From an uncultured Methylocystaceae bacterium (GTDB lineage: Bacteria; Pseudomonadota; Alphaproteobacteria; Rhizobiales; Beijerinckiaceae): DNA of 42,985 bases. Location of the stretch: NCBI GenBank assembly GCA_903870245.1, contig CAIQCB010000031.1:1-42985 (forward strand). Direction: 5' to 3'. The notes under the pieces are model-generated. The model had not been told where the DNA came from. It searched no databases and saw only the letters and a list, made by a program, of their open reading frames with translations. A program made the position numbers and the translations under genes. This document shows, piece by piece, positions 19,950 through 27,486 of the stretch; position 1 is the first letter of the stretch, and each line of letters opens with the position of its first letter.

Positions 19950-20327
19950 TCAGCCTGCATGCAGAGGACCGGCAATGCGCAGATCCTCCACAATCCGACC
20001 CTCGGCAAGATGTTGCGCGATAATCCTGTCGAGATTTTCAGGCGTGCAATTTCTATACCAAACCCCATCCGGATAAACGACGGCGATTGGGCCTTCCGCG
20101 CAAATGCGCAGGCAATCCGCCTTTGTGCGTTGAACGCCACCATGTTCGCTCAGTCCCGATTGCTGCAGGCGTTTCTTGAGATGCTCCCAACTCGCTGCTG
20201 CTATATCCGGGACGCAGCAACTCTGTTTACCATTCCGCACGCACAGAAAGATATGTCGACGGGTTTCCGCCAGCCCGAGTTTTTCGATGGCCAGGGCGGT
20301 TTGTTCGCTTGTGTTTTGAGCCTTCAT
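19950..20327 (-). CDS. Thioredoxin-like 2Fe-2S ferredoxin domain protein
   Basis: This 125-residue protein has the cysteine spacing of small thioredoxin-fold 2Fe-2S ferredoxins. One Cys lies in HIFLCV (C29), a pair in QSCC (C37, C38) and two in DCLRICAEGP (C72, C76). The phrase CAEGPIAVVYPDGVWY is a hallmark of the family, as is the final ENLDRIIAQHL helix. It probably transfers electrons in the cytoplasm; the partner is unknown. It starts 50 bases after the DUF882 gene on the same strand and may be co-transcribed with it. Confidence 0.87.
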   Translation of the reverse strand: MKAQNTSEQTALAIEKLGLAETRRHIFLCVRNGKQSCCVPDIAAASWEHLKKRLQQSGLSEHGGVQRTKADCLRICAEGPIAVVYPDGVWYRNCTPENLDRIIAQHLAEGRIVEDLRIAGPLHAG

Positions 20328-20377
20328 GAGGCGGCGCTTACCCGGTTGCTGGATGGTTGTATCTTCATTAACGCAGG

Positions 20378-21946
20378 TTAGTTTTTGCTTTTGGGTCCAT
20401 TGGACGACGGCGTCTGCGACGATAATTTTTTAGAGCTCTTCGGTGGCGCTGGCTTTGTCTTCGCCGCAGGGCTCGTCGTTGAGGCGGTGTTTGTCGTTAG
20501 TGCAGGGGTCGATTTCGATTTTGCGGCGTTTGTCGCCGCGACGGGTTTGTTTCTTGTGCTTGCTGCGTTTGCGCGCGCGAAGCCGGAGGAGTCAAGCGGC
20601 GGGGAAGCAAGTTCTGGCTGCGATTTGGCGGGAAGGTCTTTTGGTTCTGTCGTCCTGGACATAGACCCGCGGGCGCCGCGCGGCGGCGCTTCGCTTATGG
20701 TGGCGACAAGCATCGACGGTCGCCGTGGCGGGCTGGGCGCTTTGACCTCATCATTGGACGACGTCTCGTCGCCGCTCTCTGGAGGGGACTGGGTCTCCTC
20801 CATGTTCTGTAGAGACGCCAGGGCCGCCGGTCGGGCGGGCGGGCGTGGAGCCCGCACGAGTTTACGTGCATGGTTATCTTCGGGGAGAGCCTCCCCGCTT
20901 TGTTCCGGCGCAACAGCGTCGGTGATTGGCGCCTCCCCGGGGGCCGAGAGAGTAGTCTCGCCTTTTGGCAGATCGGACTGCGCGCGGGCGATTTCGTTTT
21001 GCGCTTTCGTGTTAACCGTTTCGCCGCCGCCTTCTTCACCGCCGTCTGCGTCGTTTGCGACGCCACGTCGTTTGCGCGCTGCGAGCGCCCATTGCTTGCG
21101 TGTGCCTGGCGCTGGCGCCGCAACTTCGCTGTCGTCTTCCTCAGCGCCGCCGCCAAACAGCATAGCGAAAAAACCGCCGAATGGGTTGCGTGGCGCCGTC
21201 ACGAAGGCGCCGTCGCCGCGCGCTTCAATCTCGGCGCGGGCCTGTTCGTAGCCCGGCAAAGGTTGACCATTTGTCGGCAGATGCACTGTTTTGCCGTCCG
21301 GGAACAGGCGCGAGAGCTGATCATAGCTCATGCGCGGCCACGAACGAACATTGCCGACATCCAGATGCACGAAGGGAGTGTTGGCGGTCGGGTAGTAGCC
21401 CACGCCGCCACGCTGCATTCGCATGCCGATTTCGCGAATATGCGACATCGGCATGCCAGGCATGGTCGTATCCATCGCCTTGCCGAGCATGTGTTGCGAG
21501 TATTTCGCAACCGCGCGCGACCGTGAGCGCAGCATCGCGTTTGTTTCGGGCGAACGATAGGCCGAGACCACATTGATCACCTGATTGCCGGCGCCGGCGC
21601 CGCGATAGGCTTCCCAAACGACATCGAAGAGGCGCGGATCCATATTCGTGGGTTCGTCGCGGCGCCAGTCTCGCAGAAACCAGTTAAGTTGCTTGAGGAC
21701 ATTGCTGTCATACTGACCGCTGACGAGGTAGGTTGCGGCAATGTCCTCGCCCGTATGCGCGTGATGCAGGTAAATTGTGCGCGTATCCCCGTTCGCCACA
21801 GCGTTTTCGGTGAGACTTGGGGCCAGCGCGAGCAGGAAAGCTGTCAGCGCCGCCAATGCGCGCGCATGGCGCGAAAAGGGCAAGGCGCGAGTAAGCGACG
21901 TCTGCAAGCAGTGCTCCCCAATTGCGCTCCGGTTGATCCGGTTCAT
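20378..21946 (-). CDS. DUF882 / YcbK-like M15 peptidase-fold protein with disordered tail
   Basis: The 522-residue protein starts with an Arg-containing N-terminus and a hydrophobic segment (about 30-50) that looks like a signal peptide or anchor. The DUF882 domain (about 55-235) resembles zinc D-Ala-D-Ala peptidases. VVSAYRSPETN gives Arg131, SQHMLGKAMDT gives His152 and Asp159, and FVHLDVG gives His194. These are the expected zinc and substrate residues. Such periplasmic proteins are thought to trim or bind peptidoglycan. The C-terminal half, from about residue 260, is low-complexity, rich in Ala, Pro, Ser and Lys, and ends in a basic tail. The domain is typical; the very long tail is less usual. 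Confidence 0.85.
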   Translation of the reverse strand: MNRINRSAIGEHCLQTSLTRALPFSRHARALAALTAFLLALAPSLTENAVANGDTRTIYLHHAHTGEDIAATYLVSGQYDSNVLKQLNWFLRDWRRDEPTNMDPRLFDVVWEAYRGAGAGNQVINVVSAYRSPETNAMLRSRSRAVAKYSQHMLGKAMDTTMPGMPMSHIREIGMRMQRGGVGYYPTANTPFVHLDVGNVRSWPRMSYDQLSRLFPDGKTVHLPTNGQPLPGYEQARAEIEARGDGAFVTAPRNPFGGFFAMLFGGGAEEDDSEVAAPAPGTRKQWALAARKRRGVANDADGGEEGGGETVNTKAQNEIARAQSDLPKGETTLSAPGEAPITDAVAPEQSGEALPEDNHARKLVRAPRPPARPAALASLQNMEETQSPPESGDETSSNDEVKAPSPPRRPSMLVATISEAPPRGARGSMSRTTEPKDLPAKSQPELASPPLDSSGFARANAASTRNKPVAATNAAKSKSTPALTTNTASTTSPAAKTKPAPPKSSKKLSSQTPSSNGPKSKN

Positions 21947-22052
21947 GCCCGCGCGCTTCAGCGGCGAGGGCGCAGTATGGCGCTCATTTGGTCAGGAAGC
22001 TACCTCGTCATCGTGGCGAAAACTTGCCCCGTCCCGAAAACGCTTTTTTGGC

Positions 22053-22817
22053 CTATCGGGCCATAGCGCGGCCGGAGAACTGTGTGTCCGCAAGAACTGG
22101 CTGGGCGCCGTCGATCAACCGTTGATCCGTAGGGAGTCCCGGGTCTTGAGGGCGTTCTATGTCTTGCCTCGTAAAGGCGAGCGAGGGCGGTCGGCGCGGG
22201 GGCAAGGGGGGCGGAGAATTCATTGTCTGGGTCGGCGCCGAAGCGATTTCCTGACGATCGGCCACCGCAATCCGGATCGGCGTCGGGTTGCTTTGCCCCT
22301 GGCCTGAGAACGCCGTCGTAACGGCCGCCTGCACCTTTCGGGCGAGGTCCCCCCAGGGGTTAGGATTGTATGCGGAGCTTGCGCTGGAGATTTCCGTTGC
22401 GGCCGGCGTTTTTGATCTGGCGCCAGCGATCATGGTTGCGCCCGGAGCGTTGCAGTTCCGCATCCCGAGGCCGATCAATTCCGCGCCGCTGAGAACCCGG
22501 TATTCGCGGGTCAAATATCCCAGCCGGGCCTGAACGGCTAGGGGGTAAGAAGCGAAAAGCTTCGACGATACGCCCAGGTCGGCTTCGCGCGTAATTTCAT
22601 TATAGGCTTGATGAAATTTGACTTGCGCGTCCGGATAAACGCAGACGTTGGGCAGGCTCAGGGCAAGAGTGCAGGCCGAGCGGCATTCGTGAAGGCGAAC
22701 CTCGCGATTTTCCCGGCGGTATTGTTCGGTTTGCGCCTCGTAATCCGAGACCAGGCCCCCGACGTCTTTGTAGACAATCACGGGCGCTGGCGCGGGGGGC
22801 GGAGTCAGGTAGCCCAA
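22053..22817 (-). CDS. Conserved hypothetical protein with Cys/Ser motif (ClpP-like fold suspected)
   Basis: The frame opens after a TAG and its only early start is a TTG at 22,817, giving 254 residues. The first 125 residues contain VYKDVGGLVSDYEAQ, LHECRSACTLAL and VCVYPDAQVKFHQAY. This pattern recurs in alphaproteobacterial secreted proteins of ClpP/crotonase-like type, where the Ser of SACT may be the nucleophile; that assignment is from memory and not firm. The C-terminal part is Pro-rich and probably disordered. Such proteins usually have a signal peptide, but none is visible here, so either the annotated start misses it or the 5' end was lost. It follows the NrtR-like gene by 78 bases. 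Confidence 0.6.
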   Translation of the reverse strand: MGYLTPPPAPAPVIVYKDVGGLVSDYEAQTEQYRRENREVRLHECRSACTLALSLPNVCVYPDAQVKFHQAYNEITREADLGVSSKLFASYPLAVQARLGYLTREYRVLSGAELIGLGMRNCNAPGATMIAGARSKTPAATEISSASSAYNPNPWGDLARKVQAAVTTAFSGQGQSNPTPIRIAVADRQEIASAPTQTMNSPPPLPPRRPPSLAFTRQDIERPQDPGLPTDQRLIDGAQPVLADTQFSGRAMAR

Positions 22818-22895
22818 AACGCACCTCTACGCTCGCTGGCTTGCGAACGGAAACATTCACCATGTCAGGGTGAAAATAATATTAAAGGCGCAGGA

Positions 22896-23870
22896 TCAGC
22901 CCTTTATCCCGACTCGCAAACCAAACGTCGGTCGCTCTAGCAAAACATTGCGGCGAAAGTTGAACAACGCCGCCGGTCTGCCGCCGGTCTTGTGAGAAAC
23001 GTCGCCGGTGGGCTCCAGAATGTCGGCGCTCTCAAGCAAACGGCGGAAATTCTGTTTGTGTACATGACGGCCCGAGATCGCCTCAGCCGTGCGTTGCAGT
23101 TCCGTCAGGGTGAACACCGGAGGCATCAATTCAAAAATAACCGGCCGATATTTGAGTTTCGCCCGCAGTCGGCTCATCGCCGTCGCCAGAATGCGGCGGT
23201 GATCATGGCGCATCGGTTGCCCAAGGGCGTCGAGACGCCCTCGACGTTGCGCTGTTTCTCGTCCATCCCGCAGGGCTTCGGCAAGAAGGCCGGCCTCATA
23301 AAGCAACTCGTAGCGTTCGAGCGCGTTTTCCTCGTTGTAGTTGCGTCCGGCGGCTCCAAAAAGCAGGCTTACCCGTTGGCGGCGGGTCAGACCGGAGGAA
23401 GAGACAGCCTCCGGCGCTTCCGCAAGCCAACTGGCAAGACCCGGCGCGATTACGTTGTCGATGATCTCCGGGCGTCCGTCGCGCCAGTCCTCCCAGGGAA
23501 AAAAATCGTGCCAGTTCCGCCACCCGGCCGCCTGGGAAGATGCGTCGTCGACGATTCGGGTCAGGGCGAGATAACCTACAGAGACTACATGAGGGTCTCG
23601 ATCGCCTGCGCGCGCATGCCGGCCTCGATCGCCAAAAGTGTATAGTTGCTCGACATAGCCCAGAGGGGCTCCGGTTTGCTCCGAGACCCACTCACGCAGG
23701 CCGATCTCGAATGTACGGTGCCGGATCGGATCAAAAGGTCCCGAGGGCAAAGCGGCGACGGTCTCGTTATCCTGCGACCGCGCCGTGAGTATCTGGGGCT
23801 CATCATCGCGAACGGAGATTATCGCCGCGGTCAGGCCAATTTCGACTGGCGGCGAACGCAATTTATCCAT
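22896..23870 (-). CDS. NrtR-like Nudix-winged helix transcriptional regulator
   Basis: The 324-residue protein couples an N-terminal Nudix fold (about 8-165) to a C-terminal winged helix (about 225-315). The Nudix box is degenerate: in the stretch from GPFDPIRHRTFEIGLREWV to SEQTGAPLG most catalytic Glu positions are replaced, so the domain probably senses rather than hydrolyses. The DNA-binding part has FTLTELQRTAEAISGR, HKQNFRRLLES and TGGRPAALFNF, as in NAD-metabolism repressors of the NrtR type, which bind ADP-ribose. No NAD biosynthesis genes are adjacent, so its targets must be elsewhere or unlike the family's. Confidence 0.83.
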   Translation of the reverse strand: MDKLRSPPVEIGLTAAIISVRDDEPQILTARSQDNETVAALPSGPFDPIRHRTFEIGLREWVSEQTGAPLGYVEQLYTFGDRGRHARAGDRDPHVVSVGYLALTRIVDDASSQAAGWRNWHDFFPWEDWRDGRPEIIDNVIAPGLASWLAEAPEAVSSSGLTRRQRVSLLFGAAGRNYNEENALERYELLYEAGLLAEALRDGRETAQRRGRLDALGQPMRHDHRRILATAMSRLRAKLKYRPVIFELMPPVFTLTELQRTAEAISGRHVHKQNFRRLLESADILEPTGDVSHKTGGRPAALFNFRRNVLLERPTFGLRVGIKG

Positions 23871-23890
23871 TTCGTGGACGTCGGCGCTGG

Positions 23891-24409
23891 TCAGGCCAGG
23901 TCGAGCGCGAAGGGCGCTCCCTCATAACATTCGGCGCCGCGTCCGATGGCGGCGATGGCCGCCGTCATGCGTCCTTGACGACCCAGTTGACCGTCGGCCA
24001 GGGCGACCAGTCGCCGGTTAGGAGTCGCGGTAGGCGACGCGCGCCTCAATTCATGCGCCAGTTCCATTTCGCAGCGGCGCGGCGAGAGCGCGCAGGCGGC
24101 CACATAGGCAGCCGCTGGCGATCGACTGACGCCTGCGTAGCAATGAATCACCAGTGGCGTCTCGCGATCCCAGTCCTCCAGAAAGGCGAGCAACCTGTCG
24201 ACATGCGCCACGGCAGGCAAGACATGTCCGTCGCGGGGCTCATCGATATCGGAAATCGTCATTTGCAAGTGACGTTCAGGCAATATTTCTCTTGGCCGCA
24301 CCAGAGAGGCGCCTGCCGTTAAAATTGTGATCAATGAACGTGCGCCGCTCTCTCGCACTGTATCCACAACCCGGGTCATCGAGCACACATGAATGCGGCT
24401 GCTGTTCAT
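23891..24409 (-). CDS. Tyrosine/dual-specificity phosphatase-like protein
   Basis: The 172-residue protein contains the Cys-X5-Arg phosphatase loop HCYAGVSRSPAAAY (Cys90, Arg96) and an upstream Asp-rich ISDIDEP that may supply the general acid (Asp54 or Asp56). It belongs to the small bacterial cysteine-phosphatase group. Substrates are unknown; exopolysaccharide regulators or cell-cycle proteins are possibilities. The ATG at 24,409 overlaps the stop of the HD hydrolase gene by one base (TGATG) and has AGGAAG eight bases upstream; a GTG one codon earlier is an alternative. It is the last gene of a tightly coupled three-gene unit. Confidence 0.82.
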   Translation of the reverse strand: MNSSRIHVCSMTRVVDTVRESGARSLITILTAGASLVRPREILPERHLQMTISDIDEPRDGHVLPAVAHVDRLLAFLEDWDRETPLVIHCYAGVSRSPAAAYVAACALSPRRCEMELAHELRRASPTATPNRRLVALADGQLGRQGRMTAAIAAIGRGAECYEGAPFALDLA

Positions 24410-25077
24410 CACGCTTCTTCCTGTCCGGTAGGATCCTGACAGACGCCTTGATCGATTATCTGGAAACGCTGAAGAAATCTCGCCTGACTAGCTTCTATGC
24501 TCGATGGGGCCAATTCCCGATCAAAAAGATGCGCCGGAATCGATGGACGTCCAAAGATGCGCTCCGCCTCCGTGCGTGTAAAGCCCGCAAGAGCGACCGC
24601 TTCGAAAAACGCCGCCATCCGGTCGGCGCGTTTGGCGAGGCGCGCGATCGACGGCTGCGGCGTCGAGGGTAGCGCGTAACGTAGCAGAATCGCGGCAAGG
24701 ATACGATTTTCCACAGCCTTGTAGGCTTCGCCGATCGTCGCCTTGAAGGGGGAGATCATATCGCCGATGACATATTCCGGCGCATCGTGGAGCAGCATGA
24801 ATAATCGCGCCGGACGGTCAATCGCCGGATCGAGCGTGGCGGCGATTTTTTCGACCAGCAGACTGTGTTGCGCGACAGAAAAAATATGCGGTCCAACGGT
24901 CTGGCCATTCCAGCGGGCGACGCGTGCGAGACCGTGAGCAATGTCCATGATTTCGATATCGAGCGGCGAGGGATTGAGCAAATCGAGGCGGCGACCCGAC
25001 AGCATCCGTTGCCATGCGCGGGGCGGCTTGTCAGTTCTGGACTCGCGGGTCATCGCGCGATTACCAGCCATGTTCAC
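24409..25077 (-). CDS. HD-domain hydrolase (YfbR-like)
   Basis: The 222-residue protein has an HD metal-dependent phosphohydrolase domain. VAQHSLLVE supplies the first His (H71), FMLLHDAPEYVIGDM the HD pair (H97, D98), and RADRMAAFFEA the later Asp. The pattern matches the YfbR-like group that acts on 5'-deoxynucleotides, so nucleotide clean-up is the likely role. The start GTG at 25,077 overlaps the stop of tag (GTGA). Another start (ATG at 25,071) is two codons later. The end overlaps the phosphatase gene by one base. Coupling to a DNA repair gene fits nucleotide or DNA maintenance. Confidence 0.85.
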   Translation of the reverse strand: MNMAGNRAMTRESRTDKPPRAWQRMLSGRRLDLLNPSPLDIEIMDIAHGLARVARWNGQTVGPHIFSVAQHSLLVEKIAATLDPAIDRPARLFMLLHDAPEYVIGDMISPFKATIGEAYKAVENRILAAILLRYALPSTPQPSIARLAKRADRMAAFFEAVALAGFTRTEAERIFGRPSIPAHLFDRELAPSSIEASQARFLQRFQIIDQGVCQDPTGQEEA

Positions 25078-25655
25078 GGACCTCCAACTTTGCTGCGACA
25101 GTGGCAGTCGACAAGATGATCATCGACCATGCCGACCGCCTGCATGAAGGCGTAAACAATGGTAGGGCCGCAGAAGCGGAAGCCGCGAGTCTTGAGATCG
25201 TTTGCCATCATTACGGAGAGCGGCGTCTGTGTCGGTGTCTCCGACATGCGCCGAAAAGCGTTGACGATTGGCTCGTTATCCACGAACTCCCATAAGTAGT
25301 TCGAAAACCCGACGGCCTTTTCAACCTCGATCCAGGCGCGCGCCGATAAGATCGCGCCTTCTATTTTCGCCCTGTTGCGAACAATTCCATCATTTCGCAT
25401 CAGTTTTTCGACTCGCCTGTGGTCGAAGCTCGCGATGCGCTGGGGATCAAAATTGTCGAAGGCGTCGCGAAAAGCGTCGCGCTTGCGCAGGATCGTGATC
25501 CAAGAAAGACCGGCCTGAAATCCGTCAAGCACAAGCTTTTCGAACAGGGCCCGCCCATCGCGCTCCGGCTTGCCCCATTCATTGTCGTGATAAGCGACAT
25601 AAAGAGGATCCTGACCCGTCCATGGACAGCGCGCCCGTCCGTCCGGGTGCGACAT
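25074..25655 (-). CDS. tag: DNA-3-methyladenine glycosylase I
   Basis: Tag removes 3-methyladenine from alkylated DNA, starting base excision repair. The start at 25,655 gives MSHPDGRARCPW, the usual family opening; an ATG 17 codons earlier (25,706) is also open. Key blocks are RCPWTGQDPLYVAYHDNEWG, LFEKLVLDGFQAGLSWITIL with the conserved Glu and Trp, NDGIVRNRAKI, and FVDNEPI. The zinc ligands are an N-terminal Cys, an N-terminal His, and the C-terminal His and Cys of DDHLVDCHCR. It is the promoter-proximal gene of the tag-HD-phosphatase unit. Confidence 0.94.
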   Translation of the reverse strand: MSHPDGRARCPWTGQDPLYVAYHDNEWGKPERDGRALFEKLVLDGFQAGLSWITILRKRDAFRDAFDNFDPQRIASFDHRRVEKLMRNDGIVRNRAKIEGAILSARAWIEVEKAVGFSNYLWEFVDNEPIVNAFRRMSETPTQTPLSVMMANDLKTRGFRFCGPTIVYAFMQAVGMVDDHLVDCHCRSKVGGP

Positions 25656-25890
25656 GACAGCTTCGCCCCAGCTTTTCGGTTGTGGCCGTTCTCTGGGCAA
25701 TGTCATTGCGTCCGCGCTCTTTCCCTGATCTACCGGCTCCCTTGTCTACGGAAGGGGCTACAGAGGTTTTATCGCGCGTTCAGTTTGCGTTCACAACCGG
25801 TTGCGGAGTATTGATAAGCTTCCGCTAACGATTGGCCCGCCGTGTGCATGCTCGTGTCGCCCGCCAAATCGCACGATCGCGGAAACAGGC

Positions 25891-25913
25891 GCCGCAGAAG
25901 ATGCGGCTTTTTT
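25891..25913 (+). terminator. Terminator-like hairpin in a leader (possible attenuator)
   Basis: GCCGCA (25,891-25,896) pairs with TGCGGC (25,902-25,907) around a five-base loop, followed at once by six T. It lies on the plus strand only 14 bases before the ATG of the next gene and directly next to that gene's AAGGGGG ribosome binding site. No plus-strand gene ends just upstream, because tag diverges. It therefore looks like an attenuator or a leader stop rather than the end of an operon. Confidence 0.6.
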
Positions 25914-25926
25914 AAGGGGGTTATGA

Positions 25927-26475
25927 ATGGTGATCCGTTTAACCGTTACGCGCGCCGCAGCAGGTTTTTTCCTTGCCGGAACCGGAGTCCTGGCATCCGG
26001 ACAGGCCATTGCGCAGGCGAATGTGCTGAAGGAATGCGGAACCCAGTATCAGGCGGCCAAGGCGGCAAATGAACTGGGCGGGCAGGGCTGGCAGGACTTT
26101 CTGAAATCCTGCCGCACCCGTTTGAAGGAGGCTGTCCCAGCTGCCGACGCCAAGCCTGCGGAAGCCGCCAAGCCTGTCGAAACCGCCAAGCCTGTTGAGG
26201 CTGCGCCGGCTCAAACCAAGCCCGCCGCCGCAGAGACGAAACCGGTTGAGGCCGCCCCTGCCGCCGAAGCGCCAGCGGCGAATCCGCTCAAGCCGGCGAC
26301 CACGGAGGCCGGAACGCCGGCCAAGGAGACTCGGCAAACGACTCAGGCGCGTCAGAAGAAATGCGCCGCCGAGTGGAAGGCCAACAAGAAAGCGCTCGTC
26401 AAGGAAAACGCCAAACTGACCTGGCCGAAATACTGGAGCGAGTGCAACAAGAAATTGAAGGAAGCTGGCGAGTAA
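25927..26475 (+). CDS. Secreted protein with two PsiF-like Cys/Trp repeats
   Basis: The 182-residue protein has a signal peptide (about 1-29, ending near ASGQAIAQA). It carries two copies of one motif: KECGTQYQAAKAA, a Trp, then LKSCRTRLKEA (about 36-70); and KKCAAEWKANKKA, two Trp, then SECNKKLKEA (about 148-181). Each copy has two Cys flanking Trp and Lys-rich helices and could form a disulfide. They are joined by about 75 residues of Lys-Pro-Val/Ala-Glu-Ala repeats, probably extended. The motif resembles the PsiF family seen in proteobacterial periplasms; the function is unknown. The start is set by AAGGGGG six bases before ATG. A terminator-like hairpin precedes it and a real terminator follows it. 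Confidence 0.8.
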   Translation: MVIRLTVTRAAAGFFLAGTGVLASGQAIAQANVLKECGTQYQAAKAANELGGQGWQDFLKSCRTRLKEAVPAADAKPAEAAKPVETAKPVEAAPAQTKPAAAETKPVEAAPAAEAPAANPLKPATTEAGTPAKETRQTTQARQKKCAAEWKANKKALVKENAKLTWPKYWSECNKKLKEAGE

Positions 26476-26503
26476 GCCACCGCACTTTTCCTTCGAGCGT
26501 AAG

Positions 26504-26531
26504 TCGCCCGGCCAGGTCGCCGGGCGATTTT
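26504..26531 (+). terminator. Intrinsic terminator after the PsiF-like gene
   Basis: TCGCCCGG (26,504-26,511) pairs perfectly with CCGGGCGA (26,520-26,527), then TTTT follows. It lies 28 bases after the stop codon on the plus strand, so it probably ends that transcript and separates it from the DUF3126 gene. Confidence 0.8.
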
Positions 26532-26635
26532 GTGTTCACCACAATTTATGTTCGCCACATGTAGCTAAATCGTCGCAATGCTTGCCCCTACGGCGGGATC
26601 GTGGCACAGGGACAAGATGCGCGCAGGAGGCGATT

Positions 26636-27031
26636 TTGGACAAGATTGAACTAAAGAAATTGCAGGCCTTCCTGCGTCGTTCGCTCGGCTCCGACGATCT
26701 GCGCGTCGTTCCGAATCCCAAAAAGCCCGATGACGCAGAGGTGCATCTGGGCGAGCGCAACATCGCCTCGATTTCTGTTGATGACGAAGATGGCGACCGT
26801 TCCTTCGCCTTCGAAATGAAAATCCCGGTCGGTCGCGAAGTGCTGCAATCTTATCTCAGAAAACTCTTCGAGAACGATCGCCTGACGATTGCGGCGCGCG
26901 CCCGAAAGACTGACTCAGTTGAACTGAACATGGATGGCGAGTTCCTCGGCGTGATATCCGCCGATGATCCGAAGTTGCAAAGCTTCACTTTGCAAATCGC
27001 CATTCTCGATTTCGATCTTGAGGAAGAGTGA
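26636..27031 (+). CDS. Tandem DUF3126 protein
   Basis: The start is assigned to TTG at 26,636, because AGGAGG lies five bases upstream and the protein then opens as MDKIELKKLQAFLRRSL, the family's usual N-terminus. The first half (about 1-63) is a normal DUF3126 domain with VVPNPKKPDDAEVHLGE and VDDEDGDRSFAFEM. The second half (about 64-131) repeats it: LQSYLRKLF, RARKTDSVEL, GEFLGVISADD and SFTLQIAI. DUF3126 proteins, as far as known to me, have one domain of about 70 residues, so this is an internal duplication. The function is unknown. It converges with the lipoprotein gene. Confidence 0.82.
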   Translation: MDKIELKKLQAFLRRSLGSDDLRVVPNPKKPDDAEVHLGERNIASISVDDEDGDRSFAFEMKIPVGREVLQSYLRKLFENDRLTIAARARKTDSVELNMDGEFLGVISADDPKLQSFTLQIAILDFDLEEE

Positions 27032-27043
27032 TCGCGCGACGAC

Positions 27044-27436
27044 TCAGTTCGTGACGCGCCAGGCTCCGTTGTCCTGACAGGCGCGGCCTTTGGCTTCCTG
27101 TGGCCGCCCGTTAATAAAAATGCGGTGAGTGTATTCACGACAGCCAGCCGTCTCCGGTCCCGGCGTAATAAAGCCATATGAGCCATGGCCGCCCCGCCAA
27201 CTTCTCCGGTTGCCCGTAGAGACCGCCTCCTGTTGCGCGGCGACCGCTGTAGTTCGGTCCGTATCGTCCAGGGTTTGACCGATGGCGGCGCCGATCACGC
27301 CTGGGGCCGGCGGCGCGGGGATCGCCTGGGCTCCGGCAGAATTGCCGGGCGGCGGCGCGTCGACGCTTCGACAGCCTACAAGCAGCGGCGCGGTGGCGAA
27401 TGCCAGACAGTAAATCCATAACCGTCCTGAGCGCAT
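27044..27436 (-). CDS. RT0821/Lpp0805-type surface lipoprotein
   Basis: The chosen ATG at 27,436 gives 130 residues with a short signal sequence and the lipobox LLVGC (Cys22). After a Pro/Ala-rich linker comes GVIGAAIGQTLDDTDRTTA, followed by a conserved C-terminal region with CREYTHRIFINGRPQEAKG and CQDNGAWRV. These match a family of small surface lipoproteins first named from Rickettsia and Legionella. Two starts further upstream, one overlapping the kinase gene, add Arg-rich codons and weaken the signal peptide. It sits at the 3' end of the two-component operon and may respond to it. Outer-membrane location is inferred from the lipobox. Confidence 0.8.
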   Translation of the reverse strand: MRSGRLWIYCLAFATAPLLVGCRSVDAPPPGNSAGAQAIPAPPAPGVIGAAIGQTLDDTDRTTAVAAQQEAVSTGNRRSWRGGHGSYGFITPGPETAGCREYTHRIFINGRPQEAKGRACQDNGAWRVTN

Positions 27437-27486
27437 TTCCCAAGATCTCCAGTTTCGGCTCGTCATGACGGATTGTCCGGGCGCTG

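Noticed and set aside
20385-21251. 288-residue plus-strand frame
   Set aside because: It is antisense to the low-complexity tail of the DUF882 protein, and its Gly/Ala/Ser make-up follows from that.
22050-22068. TGGCC/GGCCA hairpin next to a T-run as a terminator of the hypothetical gene
   Set aside because: On the minus strand, where the gene is transcribed, the stem is followed by A residues, not T.
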